From: Cupriavidus gilardii
GTDB lineage: Bacteria; Pseudomonadota; Gammaproteobacteria; Burkholderiales; Burkholderiaceae
DNA length: 64,000 nt
Reading direction: 5' to 3'
NCBI RefSeq assembly: GCF_013314895.1
Contig: NZ_JABTYE010000001.1
Span: 1 to 64,000, forward strand
A program made the position numbers and the translations under genes. The notes below the pieces were generated by a model. The model did no database searches, was not told where the DNA came from, and saw only the letters and a program-made list of their open reading frames with translations. Positions 27,570 through 39,072 of this stretch are shown here, piece after piece (within the stretch, counting starts at the first letter, position 1; each line of letters starts with the position of its first letter).

Positions 27570-29135
27570 ATGTCGACCGCCCTGCGTGCATCCCTTTCCG
27601 CCGTCCCTGTTCTGATCCTCGGCATCGCGCTGGGACTGGGCGCTCCGATCGAAGCCGACGCAAGAACGCCGGTAAAGCGCGACAAGGTCCAGGCGCGCAA
27701 GCCAATCGTCAAGCCCGCCATCGCCGAACACCGGCTCGCGGCTGCCTCTGCCGGACTGCCGGAGGCTGTAACGCGGGCTCTTGCAGCGGCGAACGTTCCC
27801 CTGCAAGCCACCAGCTTCTACGTCGTCCGGCAAGGCGCGCCGACGGCCACCGCCAGCTGGAACGCCCAGACCCCGATGAACCCGGCTTCCACGATGAAGC
27901 TGATCACGACCTTCGCCGGCCTGCAACTGCTCGGCCCCAGCTACCGCTGGCAGACCTCGCTCTACGCGGACCGCGAGCCGGGCGCCGACGGCGTGGTCGG
28001 CAACGTCTATCTGCGGGGGCAAGGCGATCCGAAGCTGGTGCCGGAAGAAATGGCCAGGCTGGTGGCTGCGGCGCGGCGGGCCGGCGTGACGACGATCGCC
28101 GGCGACGTGGTGCTGGACCGCAGCTACTTCCAGCAGGGACTGGACAATGGCGGCACCATCGACGGCGAGTCCCATCGCGCCTACAACGTGGCACCCGATG
28201 CGTTGCTGTATTCCTTCAAGACTCTCTCTTTCACGCTGACGCCGGATACCGCCACGCAGACGGTCGGGGTCTCGGTCATGCCGCCGCTGGCGCAACTGCG
28301 CCTGGACAACCGGCTCGCCCTGACCAATGGCCGCTGCGGCGACTGGCGCGCCGGCGCGACGCCGACGCTGTCGCCGCAGGCGGACGGCACCGTGGTCGCG
28401 TCGTTCGACGGCAGCTACTCGGCCGACTGCGGCGAGCAGGTGCTGAACTTTGCCGCGCTCAGTCATGACGACTTCATCGGCGGCGGCTTTATCGCGCAAT
28501 GGCTGGCGGCCGGCGGCACCTTCGCGAAGCCGCCGGCAATCCGGCGCGGCACCGTGCCGCGGCCGGCGTTCCGGCTGACGCGCCACTACGGCTTGCCGCT
28601 GGCCGACATCGTTCGCGACATCAACAAGTACTCCAACAACGTGATGGCGCGCCAGCTGTTCCTGACCATCGGCGCGGAGATCGATCGGCGCGGCCCTGCC
28701 AGCACGGCCCGCTCGTCCGCGGTGATCCGCCGCTGGCTGTCGCACCAGGGGCTGGACATGCCGGGGTTGATGCTGGACAACGGCTCGGGATTGTCGCGGC
28801 AGGAACGCATCAGCGCCTACGATCTTGCGCGCCTGCTGCAACAGGCGCTGGCCAGCGAGGCGGCGCCGATCTTCGTCGACTCGCTACCGGTACTCGGGGT
28901 CGATGGCACGTTGAGAAATCGGCTGACGCGCAGCAGTGCAGCCGGACACGGCTATCTGAAGACCGGCACGCTGGCCGACGTGCGGGCCATCGCCGGCTAT
29001 GTCGATGCGGCCGATGGCAAGCGCTACGTGGTGGTCAGCGTGATCAATCACCCGAACGCCGCGCAGGCGCAGCAGGCGCATGACGCCCTGCTGGAATGGG
29101 TCTATCGAGGAGCGCGGGCCACGGCCGCGGAATAG
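27570..29135 (+). CDS. dacB: D-alanyl-D-alanine carboxypeptidase/endopeptidase (PBP4)
   Basis: This 521-residue periplasmic penicillin-binding protein trims and opens peptidoglycan cross-links. A signal peptide (ALRASLSAVPVLILGIALGLG) is followed by an unstructured basic stretch, then the serine-peptidase S13 motifs: SxxK as Ser107-Thr-Met-Lys110 in NPASTMKLITT, SxN in KYSNNVMARQL, and KTG in GYLKTGTLADV. The large insertion between the first two motifs matches DacB. ATG at 27570 is favoured over an upstream frame by signal-peptide layout. It diverges from the unknown islet across about 160 bp that must contain both promoters; I could not assign them. Confidence 0.9.
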   Translation: MSTALRASLSAVPVLILGIALGLGAPIEADARTPVKRDKVQARKPIVKPAIAEHRLAAASAGLPEAVTRALAAANVPLQATSFYVVRQGAPTATASWNAQTPMNPASTMKLITTFAGLQLLGPSYRWQTSLYADREPGADGVVGNVYLRGQGDPKLVPEEMARLVAAARRAGVTTIAGDVVLDRSYFQQGLDNGGTIDGESHRAYNVAPDALLYSFKTLSFTLTPDTATQTVGVSVMPPLAQLRLDNRLALTNGRCGDWRAGATPTLSPQADGTVVASFDGSYSADCGEQVLNFAALSHDDFIGGGFIAQWLAAGGTFAKPPAIRRGTVPRPAFRLTRHYGLPLADIVRDINKYSNNVMARQLFLTIGAEIDRRGPASTARSSAVIRRWLSHQGLDMPGLMLDNGSGLSRQERISAYDLARLLQQALASEAAPIFVDSLPVLGVDGTLRNRLTRSSAAGHGYLKTGTLADVRAIAGYVDAADGKRYVVVSVINHPNAAQAQQAHDALLEWVYRGARATAAE

Positions 29136-29178
29136 CGCTGCCGCCGAAATCACGCCCAGGCGCCCGGGCCCCGCACGC

Positions 29179-30189
29179 TCAGTCCTGGAACGCCGCCGCG
29201 GCGCGCTGCAGCCGATCGCGCACGCCGGCCCACTCATGGCCTTCGGGCAGCGGTTCGACGTACAGCCGGGCAAAGCCCTCCTTGTCGAGCCGGCGCAGCA
29301 GCCGGTAGAGCTCTCGCGCATAGGCCCTGGCGTCCGCCGGGGCCTGCACCCATACGCAACGCGGATCGCTCGCCGGCGCGGCGGCGACCCAGGCCACGCG
29401 GGCATCGCCCGGCAGCGAAGCCAGATCCCGGGCGAGCGCCCGGGCATCGGCCAGATACAGCGGCGTGCGCGGCGCGTAGTGGGCCTTGAGCGTGCCGGAG
29501 GCCCGCGGTGCCGCGGCATCCGGCGGCAGCGGCGCGACGCCCAGCACGTCCGCCATCATCGCCGGCGTGATCGCGCCCGGGCGCAGCAGCACCGGGCCGA
29601 TGCCCTGCTCCAGCCGCGACAGATCGACGATGGTCGACTCGATGCCGACCTCGATGCCATCGCCTTCGAGCACATAGACGCTGTCGCCGAATTCCTCGCG
29701 CACATGCTGCGCGGTGGTCGGGCTGACCTGGCCGAACTTGTTGGCCGACGGCGCCGCGATGCCGCCGCGGCCGCGCTTGAAGCGCGACAGCAGCGCCTGC
29801 GCGACCGGATGCGAGGGGCAGCGCAAGCCGATGCTGTCCTGCCCGCCCGCGACATCGGCGGGGATATGCGCGGCGCGCTTGAGGATCAGCGTCAGCGGCC
29901 CGGGCCAGAAGGCGTCGATCAGGCGCTGCGCGGCCTCGGGTACGTCGTCGGTCCAATGGCCGATGTCGGCACCGTCAACGACATGGACGATGATCGGATG
30001 GTTGGACGGCCGCCCCTTGGCCGCGAAGATGCGCGCCACCGCCTCCGGGTTCTCGGCATCGGCGCCGAGGCCATAGACGGTTTCGGTCGGAAACGCGACC
30101 AGCTGCCCGGCCTCGAGCAGGCGCGCGGCCTCGTCGAGTTCGGCGGCGGTCGGCATCCGGGAAGGATGGGAAGCGGCGGCCATCGTCAT
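29179..30189 (-). CDS. L-threonylcarbamoyladenylate synthase (Sua5/YwlC)
   Basis: The 336-residue protein makes threonylcarbamoyl-AMP from threonine, bicarbonate and ATP for the t6A37 modification of ANN-decoding tRNAs. The N-terminal YrdC domain shows LVAFPTETVYGLGADA, FAAKGRPSNHPIIVHV, FWPGPLTLIL and the nucleotide site GIAAPSANKFGQVSPT; the smaller Sua5 domain follows after STIVDLS and LRPGAITPAMM. The two-domain form distinguishes it from short TsaC. It is 16 bp downstream of purK. The ATG at 30189 has no clear ribosome binding site; GTG at 30192 and ATG at 30183 are alternatives. Confidence 0.9.
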   Translation of the reverse strand: MTMAAASHPSRMPTAAELDEAARLLEAGQLVAFPTETVYGLGADAENPEAVARIFAAKGRPSNHPIIVHVVDGADIGHWTDDVPEAAQRLIDAFWPGPLTLILKRAAHIPADVAGGQDSIGLRCPSHPVAQALLSRFKRGRGGIAAPSANKFGQVSPTTAQHVREEFGDSVYVLEGDGIEVGIESTIVDLSRLEQGIGPVLLRPGAITPAMMADVLGVAPLPPDAAAPRASGTLKAHYAPRTPLYLADARALARDLASLPGDARVAWVAAAPASDPRCVWVQAPADARAYARELYRLLRRLDKEGFARLYVEPLPEGHEWAGVRDRLQRAAAAFQD

Positions 30190-30205
30190 CACACTGTGCA
30201 GAAGA

Positions 30206-31450
30206 TCAGGGCGCGATATGCAGGACCTGCAGCGCCGCGTCGAAGGCGCGCTGCGCGTCTTCGGCGCGCTCGCCGATGCAGTTGACGTGGCCCATCTTGC
30301 GTCCGGGGCGCGCGTCGCTCTTGCCGTACAGATGCAGCTTGGCGCCGGGCTGGCCGACCACCGCGTCCCACGCCGGCTCGCGCTCGAGCCCGTATTCGTA
30401 CCAGACGTCGCCCAGCAGGTTCAGCATCTTGCCGGCCGAATGCTGGCGCGTGCTGCCCAGCGGCAGCCGGGCCATCGCCCGCACCTGCTGCTCGAACTGG
30501 CTGGTCTCGCACGCATCCATCGTGATATGGCCGGAGTTGTGCGGGCGCGGCGCCATCTCGTTGGCGACCAGGCTGCCGTCCTTGAGCACGAAGAACTCGA
30601 TGCACAGCACGCCGACATAGCCCATCTCGCCGGCGATGATGGCCGCTGCCGCACGCGCGCGGTCGGCGATCTCGGCCGACACCTGGCGCGACGGCATCAC
30701 GGTCGAGAACAGGATGCCGTCGCGATGGACGTTCTCGGCCAGCGGCCAGGTCGCGGTCGCGCCATCGGCGCCGCGCGCGGCCAGCACCGAGACCTCATAG
30801 GCGAGCGGCAGCATCTGTTCGAGCACGCAAGGCACATGCTGCATCGCGTTCCAAGCGGCGCGCACATCGTCGCGGGTCTTGACGCGGGCCTGGCCCTTGC
30901 CGTCGTAGCCCATGCGCGCGGTCTTCAGGATGCCGGGCAGCAATTGCTCGGGCAGCTGCTCGATATCGGCATCGTGCTGGATCACCCAGTGCGGGGCCGG
31001 CGACACGCCGGTGCGCTCGGCGCAGGCGGCAAAGAACTTCTTCTCGCCGATGCGGTTCTGCGCGATCGACACGCAGTGGCCGCGCGGCGCGACGAAGGCG
31101 CCGAGCTGTTCGAGCCGGTCCAGCGACATCGACGGCACGTTCTCGAATTCGGTCGAGACGGCCTGGCACAGCCGGGCCATCTCGGCCAGCGCCGCTTCGT
31201 CGGTATAGGTCGCGCACAGGTGCCTGTCGGCGACCGCGCCGGCCGGGCTGTCCTGGTCGGGATCGAGCACGCAGACCTTGTAGCCCATCGCCTGCGCCGC
31301 ATGGGTGAACATGCGGCCAAGCTGGCCGCCGCCGAGCATGCCGAGCCAGGCACCGGGCAGGATCGGCGCGTTCGGGCCGCCGACGCCGAATTCGGCGCGC
31401 GACTCGGGCGTATGCGCTTCGATCAGATGGGGATGGATATCGGTGGGCAT
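30206..31450 (-). CDS. purK: 5-(carboxyamino)imidazole ribonucleotide synthase PurK
   Basis: PurK carboxylates aminoimidazole ribonucleotide using ATP and bicarbonate in de novo purine synthesis. The 414-residue ATP-grasp protein shows the N-terminal [24 protein letters not shown] motif, the ATP-grasp core ([34 protein letters not shown]), and the metal-binding ECF-like run [29 protein letters not shown]. The N-terminus is about 25 residues longer than E. coli PurK. It lies between purE and sua5 on the same strand. Confidence 0.94.
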   Translation of the reverse strand: MPTDIHPHLIEAHTPESRAEFGVGGPNAPILPGAWLGMLGGGQLGRMFTHAAQAMGYKVCVLDPDQDSPAGAVADRHLCATYTDEAALAEMARLCQAVSTEFENVPSMSLDRLEQLGAFVAPRGHCVSIAQNRIGEKKFFAACAERTGVSPAPHWVIQHDADIEQLPEQLLPGILKTARMGYDGKGQARVKTRDDVRAAWNAMQHVPCVLEQMLPLAYEVSVLAARGADGATATWPLAENVHRDGILFSTVMPSRQVSAEIADRARAAAAIIAGEMGYVGVLCIEFFVLKDGSLVANEMAPRPHNSGHITMDACETSQFEQQVRAMARLPLGSTRQHSAGKMLNLLGDVWYEYGLEREPAWDAVVGQPGAKLHLYGKSDARPGRKMGHVNCIGERAEDAQRAFDAALQVLHIAP

Positions 31451-31502
31451 GCTCGTGCGGATTCCAGGGGAACGGTCGCGGCCGCCGGCGACGGCCGCGG
31501 TG

Positions 31503-31531
31503 GTGAATCAGTGAATCAGTGAATCAGTGAA
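31503..31531. repeat. 8-bp tandem repeat between purE and purK
   Basis: Three perfect copies of GTGAATCA (31503-31526) plus a partial fourth lie in the 99-bp gap between purE stop and purK start. Confidence 0.88.
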
Positions 31532-31549
31532 GCGAATCGGCGTGGCCCA

Positions 31550-32047
31550 TCACAGCGGCAACGTCATCGCGCGCGCCGCTTCGGTCTGGCGCGTGCGGAA
31601 CGCTTCCAGCGCCGCGGCCAGCGCGTCGTCGGTGGCGGCCAGCGTGGCGATCGCATGCAGCGCGGCATTGGCCGCGCCCGCCTCGCCGATGGCGAAGGTG
31701 GCGACCGGCACGCCCTTGGGCATCTGCACGATCGACAGCAGCGAATCCTCGCCGCGCAGGTATTTGGACGGCACCGGCACGCCGAACACCGGCACGATGG
31801 TCTTGGCGGCGATCATGCCCGGCAGATGCGCGGCACCGCCGGCGCCGGCGATGATCGCGCGCAGTCCGCGCGAGCGCGCCGTCTCGGCGTAGCGGAACAT
31901 CTCGTCTGCCATCCGATGCGCCGATACCACCTGGGCCTCGAACGGAACGTCGAAATCCTTGAGCATCGCCACAGCGTGCTGCATCACGTCCCAGTCCGAG
32001 CTGCTGCCCATCACGACGCCGACCAGCGGCTTGTTTGTCTGGCTCAC
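31550..32047 (-). CDS. purE: N5-carboxyaminoimidazole ribonucleotide mutase PurE
   Basis: PurE converts N5-CAIR, the PurK product, to CAIR. The 165-residue protein has [14 protein letters not shown] at the N-terminus, [12 protein letters not shown], and [28 protein letters not shown], covering the class I PurE active site. The GTG start at 32047 is preferred because GAGG lies 7 nt upstream; a TTG at 32053 would be only about one base from that site. It sits between purC and purK. Confidence 0.94.
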   Translation of the reverse strand: MSQTNKPLVGVVMGSSSDWDVMQHAVAMLKDFDVPFEAQVVSAHRMADEMFRYAETARSRGLRAIIAGAGGAAHLPGMIAAKTIVPVFGVPVPSKYLRGEDSLLSIVQMPKGVPVATFAIGEAGAANAALHAIATLAATDDALAAALEAFRTRQTEAARAMTLPL

Positions 32048-32087
32048 TTCCAATCCTCGCTTGCGTGGCGTGCCCGCGGCCGCCCGG

Positions 32088-32996
32088 TTATTGCAGTTCC
32101 TGCCCGGTCAGCCGGGTCAGCGCCTCGCGGTACTTGGCCGCGGTCTTCTCGACCACATCGGCCGGCAGGGCTGGCGCCGGCGCGGTCTTGGGCCAGGGCT
32201 TGCCGTCGATGCGCACCGCCTCGAGCCAGTCGCGCACGAACTGCTTGTCGAACGATGGCGGATTGGTGCCGACCTGATAGGAATCGGCAGGCCAGAAGCG
32301 CGACGAATCGGCGGTCAGCACCTCGTCCATCAGCGTCAGCGTACCGTTCTCGTCCAGGCCGAACTCGAACTTGGTGTCGGCGATGAGGATGCCGCGCGTG
32401 GCGGCGTAGTCGGCCGCCTCCTGATACAGACGGATCGAGATGTCGCGCATCTGCGCGGCCAGCTCCTTGCCGATGCGCGCCTCGACTTCGGCGAAGCTGA
32501 TGTTCTCGTCGTGCTCGCCCATCTCGGCCTTGGCGGCCGGCGTGAAGATCGGCTCGGGCAGCTTCTGCGCGTTCTGCAGACCGGCCGGCAGTTCGATGCC
32601 GCAAACCTTGCCCGTCGCCTGGTAGTCCTTCCAGCCGCTGCCGGCCAGATAGCCGCGCACCACCGCCTCGACCAGGATCGGCTTCAGACGCTTGACCACC
32701 ACCGCGCGGCCGCGGACCTGCTCGACTTCGTCCGGCTGCACCACGGTCTCGGCGGCGATGCCGGTCTCGTGGTTCGGCACGATGTGAGCCAGCTTCTTGA
32801 ACCAGAAATTGGCCATCTGGTTCAGCACGCGGCCCTTGCCCGGGATCGGCTCGCCGAGGATCACGTCGAACGCCGACAGGCGGTCGGTGGTCACGATCAG
32901 CAGCTTGTCGTCGCCGACGGCATAGTTGTCGCGCACCTTGCCATGGCCGAGCAGCGGCAGCGAGCGGATGGAGGACTGATAGAGAGCGTCAGACAT
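32088..32996 (-). CDS. purC: SAICAR synthase PurC
   Basis: PurC joins aspartate to CAIR using ATP, the step after PurE. The 302-residue product is the longer bacterial/yeast-like form, with [28 protein letters not shown] at the N-terminus, [23 protein letters not shown], and [30 protein letters not shown], the conserved SAICAR synthase signatures. It is 40 bp upstream of purE; a hairpin separates it from fba. Confidence 0.94.
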   Translation of the reverse strand: MSDALYQSSIRSLPLLGHGKVRDNYAVGDDKLLIVTTDRLSAFDVILGEPIPGKGRVLNQMANFWFKKLAHIVPNHETGIAAETVVQPDEVEQVRGRAVVVKRLKPILVEAVVRGYLAGSGWKDYQATGKVCGIELPAGLQNAQKLPEPIFTPAAKAEMGEHDENISFAEVEARIGKELAAQMRDISIRLYQEAADYAATRGILIADTKFEFGLDENGTLTLMDEVLTADSSRFWPADSYQVGTNPPSFDKQFVRDWLEAVRIDGKPWPKTAPAPALPADVVEKTAAKYREALTRLTGQELQ

Positions 32997-33025
32997 AGAA
33001 ATAGGTCGGCGAGCGGGAGAGAGGG

Positions 33026-33062
33026 AAAAACAATGAGGGGCTTCGTGCGGTGGCGAAGCCCC
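33026..33062 (-). terminator. Probable terminator between fba and purC
   Basis: GGGGCTTCG (33037-33045) pairs perfectly with 33054-33062 around an 8-nt loop. On the minus strand it is followed after six bases by TTTTT. It would end the fba transcript or attenuate read-through into the purine genes. Confidence 0.55.
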
Positions 33063-33139
33063 ATCGGTCAATTCATGGCCATGGCGTCAGCCGGGGGCCG
33101 GTCCTCATGCGCTCGGCGCTGAAGACCGGCGGCAACGCC

Positions 33140-34204
33140 TTACTGCACCACCTGCGACAGCTTGCCCGACTTGTACTGCTCGGCGATTTCCTTCAGCGCG
33201 ATCGGCTTGATCTTGCCGGCCTGGCCTTCGCAGCCGAACGCGACATAGCGCGCCTTGCAGACCTGCTTGGCGGCTTCGCGGGCCGGCTTCAGGTATTCGC
33301 GCGGGTCGAACTTGCTGGGGTTCTCGACGAAGAAGCGGCGGATCGCGCCGGTCATGGCCAGACGGATATCGGTGTCGATATTGATCTTGCGCACGCCGTA
33401 CTTGATCGCTTCCTGGATTTCCTCGACCGGCACGCCGTAGGTTTCCTTCATGTCGCCGCCGAACTTGCGGATTTCTTCCAGCAGTTCCTGCGGGACCGAC
33501 GACGAGCCGTGCATCACCAGGTGGGTGTTCGGGATGCGGGCGTGGATTTCCTTGATGCGGCTGATCGCCAGGATGTCGCCGGTCGGCTTGCGGGTGAATT
33601 TGTACGCGCCGTGCGAGGTGCCGATGGCGATCGCCAGGGCGTCCAGCTGGGTCGCCTTGACGAAGTCCGCGGCCTGCTCCGGGTCGGTCAGCAGCATCGA
33701 GTGGTCGAGCTTGCCTTCGGCGCCGATGCCGTCTTCCTCGCCCGCCTCACCGGTTTCCAGCGAGCCCAGGCAGCCCAGTTCGCCCTCGACGGTCACGCCG
33801 ACCGCGTGGGCCATCTGCACGACCTTGCGGGTCACCTCGACGTTGTACTCGTACTCGGCCGGGGTCTTGCCGTCTTCGCGCAGCGAGCCGTCCATCATCA
33901 CCGACGAGAAGCCCAGGTCGATCGCGCCCTGGCAGATCGCCGGCGATTGGCCGTGGTCCTGGTGCATCACGACCGGGATATGCGGATAGGCCTCGACCGC
34001 TGCCTCGATCAGGTGGCGCAGGAAGTGTTCGCCGGCGTATTTGCGGGCGCCGGCGGAAGCCTGCATGATCACCGGCGCATTCACTTCGTCGGCCGCCTGC
34101 ATGATGGCCTGGACCTGCTCCAGGTTGTTGACGTTGAATGCCGGCAGACCGTAGCCGTTCTCGGCGGCGTGGTCGAGCAACTGGCGCATCGAAACGAGTG
34201 GCAT
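33140..34204 (-). CDS. fba: Class II fructose-bisphosphate aldolase
   Basis: This zinc enzyme splits fructose-1,6-bisphosphate into triose phosphates and, in the reverse direction, serves gluconeogenesis and the Calvin cycle. The 354-residue protein is of the Calvin-cycle subtype (CbbA/Fba): [19 protein letters not shown] at the start, [12 protein letters not shown] with zinc-ligand histidine, [29 protein letters not shown], and [16 protein letters not shown] lies 6 nt before the ATG. It follows pyk and pgk on the same strand, a gene order typical of Ralstonia and Cupriavidus. Confidence 0.94.
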   Translation of the reverse strand: MPLVSMRQLLDHAAENGYGLPAFNVNNLEQVQAIMQAADEVNAPVIMQASAGARKYAGEHFLRHLIEAAVEAYPHIPVVMHQDHGQSPAICQGAIDLGFSSVMMDGSLREDGKTPAEYEYNVEVTRKVVQMAHAVGVTVEGELGCLGSLETGEAGEEDGIGAEGKLDHSMLLTDPEQAADFVKATQLDALAIAIGTSHGAYKFTRKPTGDILAISRIKEIHARIPNTHLVMHGSSSVPQELLEEIRKFGGDMKETYGVPVEEIQEAIKYGVRKINIDTDIRLAMTGAIRRFFVENPSKFDPREYLKPAREAAKQVCKARYVAFGCEGQAGKIKPIALKEIAEQYKSGKLSQVVQ

Positions 34205-34417
34205 GTCAGACTCCTAAGAAAAGAATGGGGTTCTCGGTATTGGAATGTTCTTCGGGCTGCCGGGCAGTCGCCACGGTCCGCCGCTATCGTGGCAAGTTTC
34301 CGTGGGCCGCGGCACCGGGCTGTGTTTCCCAGCGCACCGTGGCCGCCGTCATGGTTCGCATCATCGGCATCGCCTCCCGCTTCATGGTCAGCCTCATGGC
34401 CAGTGTCGCAGCCCCCG

Positions 34418-35854
<1,437 letters not shown>

Positions 35855-35953
35855 CTGGTTTCCTTGTCCTTGGCTTGGCGCAGCCGATTGCCGGCGTGCG
35901 CCGCTGCGGCGGCCGGCGAACGGCAAGCCGCAAACGGCGGGCGGTTCCGGCCC

Positions 35954-37150
35954 TCAGCCGGCGGCGCGCTGCTCCAGGACTTCGAAGGCCGGCAGCTTCT
36001 TGCCCTCGAGGAATTCGAGGAAGGCGCCGCCGCCGGTCGAGATATAGCCGACGCGGTCGGCGATGCCGTACTTGGCGATCGCGGCCAGCGTGTCGCCGCC
36101 GCCGGCGATCGAGAAGGCCTTCGATTCGGCGATCGCTTCGGCCAGCACCTTGGTGCCGTTGCCGAACTGGTCGAATTCGAACACGCCGACCGGGCCGTTC
36201 CAGACGATGGTGCCGGCCGCCTTCAGCTGCTCGGCCAGCATCGCCGCGGTGCGCGGACCGATGTCGAGAATCATGTCGTCGTCGGCCACGTCCTTGACGT
36301 CCTTGACGGTGGCCGCGGCGTTGGCGCTGAACTCCTTGGCGCAAACCACGTCGACGGGGATCGGCACCGAGGCGCCGCGGGCGGCCATCATGTCGATGAT
36401 CGCCTTGGCCTCGCCCGCCAGATCCGGCTCGGCCAGCGACTTGCCGATCTTCAGGCCGGCGGCCAGCATGAACGTATTGGCGATGCCGCCGCCCACCACC
36501 AGGTTGTCGACCTTGTCGGCCAGCGACTTCAGGATGGTCAGCTTGGTCGAGACCTTGGAGCCGGCGACGATGGCCACCAGCGGCCGCGCCGGCTGGCCCA
36601 GCGCCTTGCCCAGCGCGTCGATCTCGGCGGCCAGCAGCGGGCCGGCACAGGCGATCGGCGCGTACCTGGCGATGCCGTGGGTGGTGGCCTCGGCGCGGTG
36701 CGCGGTGCCGAACGCGTCGTTGACGTAGATGTCGCACAGCCGGGCCATCTTCTGCGCCAGCTCGTCGCTGTTCTTCTTCTCGCCCTTGTTGACGCGGCAG
36801 TTCTCGAGCAGCACCACCTGGCCGGGCGCGACTTCGACGCCGTCGACCCAGTTCTGCACCAGCTTGACGTCCTTGCCCAGCAGTTCGGACAGGCGCTTGC
36901 CGATCGGCGCCAGCGAATCGGCCGGCTTGAATTCGCCCTCGGTCGGACGGCCCAGATGGGAGGTCACCATCACGGCGGCGCCGGCGGCCAGGCACGCCTG
37001 AATGGCGGGCACGGAGGCCCGGACGCGGGTGTCCTCGGTGATATTGCCCGCGTCATCCTGCGGCACGTTGAGGTCGGCGCGGATGAACACACGCTTGCCG
37101 GACAGTTTGCCTTGGGAAATCAGGTCGGATAGACGCAGGACAGAGGTCAT
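35954..37150 (-). CDS. pgk: Phosphoglycerate kinase
   Basis: The 398-residue enzyme interconverts 1,3-bisphosphoglycerate and 3-phosphoglycerate. Visible motifs are [70 protein letters not shown], and the nucleotide site [15 protein letters not shown] followed by [16 protein letters not shown] at 37150 gives the family length; the longer frame to 37291 is intergenic. It heads the pgk-pyk-fba series. Confidence 0.94.
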   Translation of the reverse strand: MTSVLRLSDLISQGKLSGKRVFIRADLNVPQDDAGNITEDTRVRASVPAIQACLAAGAAVMVTSHLGRPTEGEFKPADSLAPIGKRLSELLGKDVKLVQNWVDGVEVAPGQVVLLENCRVNKGEKKNSDELAQKMARLCDIYVNDAFGTAHRAEATTHGIARYAPIACAGPLLAAEIDALGKALGQPARPLVAIVAGSKVSTKLTILKSLADKVDNLVVGGGIANTFMLAAGLKIGKSLAEPDLAGEAKAIIDMMAARGASVPIPVDVVCAKEFSANAAATVKDVKDVADDDMILDIGPRTAAMLAEQLKAAGTIVWNGPVGVFEFDQFGNGTKVLAEAIAESKAFSIAGGGDTLAAIAKYGIADRVGYISTGGGAFLEFLEGKKLPAFEVLEQRAAG

Positions 37151-37463
37151 GGCTCTTGCGGGAAAGATCGGAAAAACCGGCATTTTACCTGAACGGGGGG
37201 CCCCTTTTGCGCAATTGCAACGGGGTTGCGACGCCCAGAGCACAAAGCCGGGTGGAACGATGATCACATCCTGCTGACTACCCCGCCTCAAACCCGTACC
37301 ATAGCTGCTCGGCCACCGCAGACGCCCCCGGCGCTGCCCTCGAGAAGCCGTCCGATCCCAATCAAGAAGAAAGAAGAAACAAGAAGGTCGAAGTCGACCG
37401 GGCCGTCACAAGAGACAAGAGCCCGGCGGCGCATTGCTTTGTCGTCGGAACCAGGGGAAGTCA
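37151..37463. other. Intergenic region between pgk and the LuxR leader
   Basis: About 310 bp with no convincing gene; frames crossing it are short and not supported by codon pattern. It should hold the divergent promoters of pgk and the LuxR gene. A purine-rich run near 37365-37400 (AAGAAGAAAGAAGAAAC) is unusual for this genome. Confidence 0.5.
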
Positions 37464-37574
37464 ATGAACCAACGGGAAGTCCATGGCGCGGACCATGGGC
37501 GGCGCCAGCCATGGCACGCGCCGCCCGGCCGCTGCCCCGCCATCGGTTCGAGCGGAGGCGGCAATGAACGATAG
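37464..37574 (+). CDS. Possible 36-codon leader ORF overlapping the LuxR gene
   Basis: An ATG at 37464 follows AGGGGA at about 5 nt spacing and opens a 36-codon frame whose TAG at 37572-37574 lies 11 bp inside the next gene. The product is basic and low-complexity (MNQREVHGADHGRRQPWHAP at the start). The overlap would allow translational coupling. It may be non-functional. Confidence 0.3.
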   Translation: MNQREVHGADHGRRQPWHAPPGRCPAIGSSGGGNER

Positions 37575-38730
37575 CGACATCCACGACACCATCCGCGGGC
37601 TCTACGAGGGCATCGTCGATCCCCAGGCGTGGCAGCGCAGCCTGCAGAATCTGCGTCGCGCCAGCGGCAGCGCCCAGATGGGGATGGTCGTGCTCGACAA
37701 GCGCAACGACCGCATGTCGGTAACCGAGCTCGCCAACCCGGTCGAAGGGCTGGCCCAGGCCTATCAGCAAACGTTTCAGGCGCTGGACCCCGGCCGCTCG
37801 TTCGCGCCGCGGTTGCCGCTCGGCAGCTGGTACATCGATGCGCGCGAGCTCGGTGTGGACGCCATTGCCCGGCACCCGTTCTATCGCGACTTCTTGCAAC
37901 GCTACGGCATGCGCTCGGTAATGGCCTGCCTGGTCGATCGCCAGCCCTACTACGAGGTCTATTTCTCGCTGCAGCGGCCGCTGGATGGGCCGCTGTTCGC
38001 GCCGGAGGACGCGCGGGCCCTGGACTGGGCGATCCCGCACATCCGGCAGGCGATGGCCCTGCGCGAGCGCACCAGCGCGCTGACCGCGCTGCAGCGCCTG
38101 TCGATGCAGCTGCTGGACCAGCTGGCGTTCGGCGTCATCGTGTTCTCGGCCGATGCCCGCGTGCTGCTGCACAACAGCGAGGGGGAGGCCTGGGTGCGCC
38201 GGCTGCTGCCGAATCCGGCGGCGCCGCGCACGGCCACAGCCACAGGCGCAGGCGACGAATGGACGCTGTCGCGGCCGTTCGCCGCGATGGTGCGCGCCGC
38301 CTGCGACGCGAGCGCGCCGGTGGCGGCCCAGGCGGCGACGGCGCAATCGCGCCGGGGGGCGCGCGCCCAGGTCATCGTGCTGCCGCTGCCGCCATCGCAT
38401 GCGATGGGCCAGGCCTGGCAGCAGCCGGCCGCGCTGGTCGCCATTCACGATACGCGCAGCGGCTCGCCGCTGCTGCTGCCGCAGGTGTTGCGCGATCTCT
38501 ATGGACTGACGCCGGCGGAAACGCGGCTCGCCACGCTGCTGACCACCGGCATCGGCCTGCCCGAGGCGTGCGAGCAGCTGCAGATCGGCCGCGAGACCAG
38601 CCGGACCCAGCTGAAGGCGGTCTTCATCAAGACCGGCACCAACAGCCAGGCCCAGCTGTCGCACCTGCTGACGCAGCTGAGCGCCACGCTGAAGGCGCCG
38701 TCGGCGGCGCCGCACGGCGACGATGCCTGA
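37564..38730 (+). CDS. LuxR-type (FixJ/NarL HTH) transcriptional regulator
   Basis: The 388-residue protein has a C-terminal LuxR-type helix-turn-helix at about residues 317-375 (YGLTPAETRLATLLTTGIGL then CEQLQIGRETSRTQLKAVFIKTGTNSQAQL). The N-terminal 200 residues (HDTIRGLYEGIVDPQAWQRSL, a PAS/GAF-like region with WYIDARELGVDAIARHPFYRDFL) match a group of orphan regulators without receiver or autoinducer domains. Ligand and targets are unknown. GGAGG lies 5 nt before the ATG. It is convergent with azlD and unrelated to pgk by function. Confidence 0.85.
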   Translation: MNDSDIHDTIRGLYEGIVDPQAWQRSLQNLRRASGSAQMGMVVLDKRNDRMSVTELANPVEGLAQAYQQTFQALDPGRSFAPRLPLGSWYIDARELGVDAIARHPFYRDFLQRYGMRSVMACLVDRQPYYEVYFSLQRPLDGPLFAPEDARALDWAIPHIRQAMALRERTSALTALQRLSMQLLDQLAFGVIVFSADARVLLHNSEGEAWVRRLLPNPAAPRTATATGAGDEWTLSRPFAAMVRAACDASAPVAAQAATAQSRRGARAQVIVLPLPPSHAMGQAWQQPAALVAIHDTRSGSPLLLPQVLRDLYGLTPAETRLATLLTTGIGLPEACEQLQIGRETSRTQLKAVFIKTGTNSQAQLSHLLTQLSATLKAPSAAPHGDDA

Positions 38731-38748
38731 ATCGGCGAGGCTTCGCTT

Positions 38749-39072
38749 TCAGGCCAGCAGCCGCAGTGCGGTATAGACGGCCATGCCGACCGCGATCATG
38801 CCGAGCATCTTGCGCGTGGCCAGATAGAACAGCCCTGCGGCGATGCCGGCGATCAGCTTGTAGTTTTCCAGGCCGATGGTGAAATGGCCCTGCCAGGTCA
38901 TCAGGTCCGGCAGGATGATGGCCGCCAGCGCGGCGGCGGGCGCGTAGCGCAGCGCCCGCTGCAGGCGGTCGGGCAGGCTGACGTGTTCGCCCGCCATCAG
39001 GAACAGCGCGCGCGTGACGATCGTCACCACGGCCATGCCGACCAGCGCGATCCAGATCTCCCAATGGCTCAT
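38749..39072 (-). CDS. azlD: Branched-chain amino acid exporter small subunit AzlD
   Basis: The 107-residue membrane protein has three or four hydrophobic helices with VTIVTRALFLMAG and RALRYAPAAALAAIILPDL, the AzlD signature. AzlD pairs with AzlC to export branched-chain amino acids or analogues. It overlaps azlC by 4 bp and follows it in the operon. Confidence 0.9.
   Translation of the reverse strand: MSHWEIWIALVGMAVVTIVTRALFLMAGEHVSLPDRLQRALRYAPAAALAAIILPDLMTWQGHFTIGLENYKLIAGIAAGLFYLATRKMLGMIAVGMAVYTALRLLA

Noticed and set aside
27410..27620. hrp-type promoter (TTCG-N16-TTCG) upstream of the 1029-aa gene
   Set aside because: No pair of TTCG motifs at the right spacing occurs on the minus strand in the divergent gap.
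37226..37567. 113-codon frame upstream of the LuxR gene
   Set aside because: The product is low-complexity (Pro/Arg/Lys) with no ribosome binding site and includes the purine-rich run. The shorter frame at 37464 has better signals.
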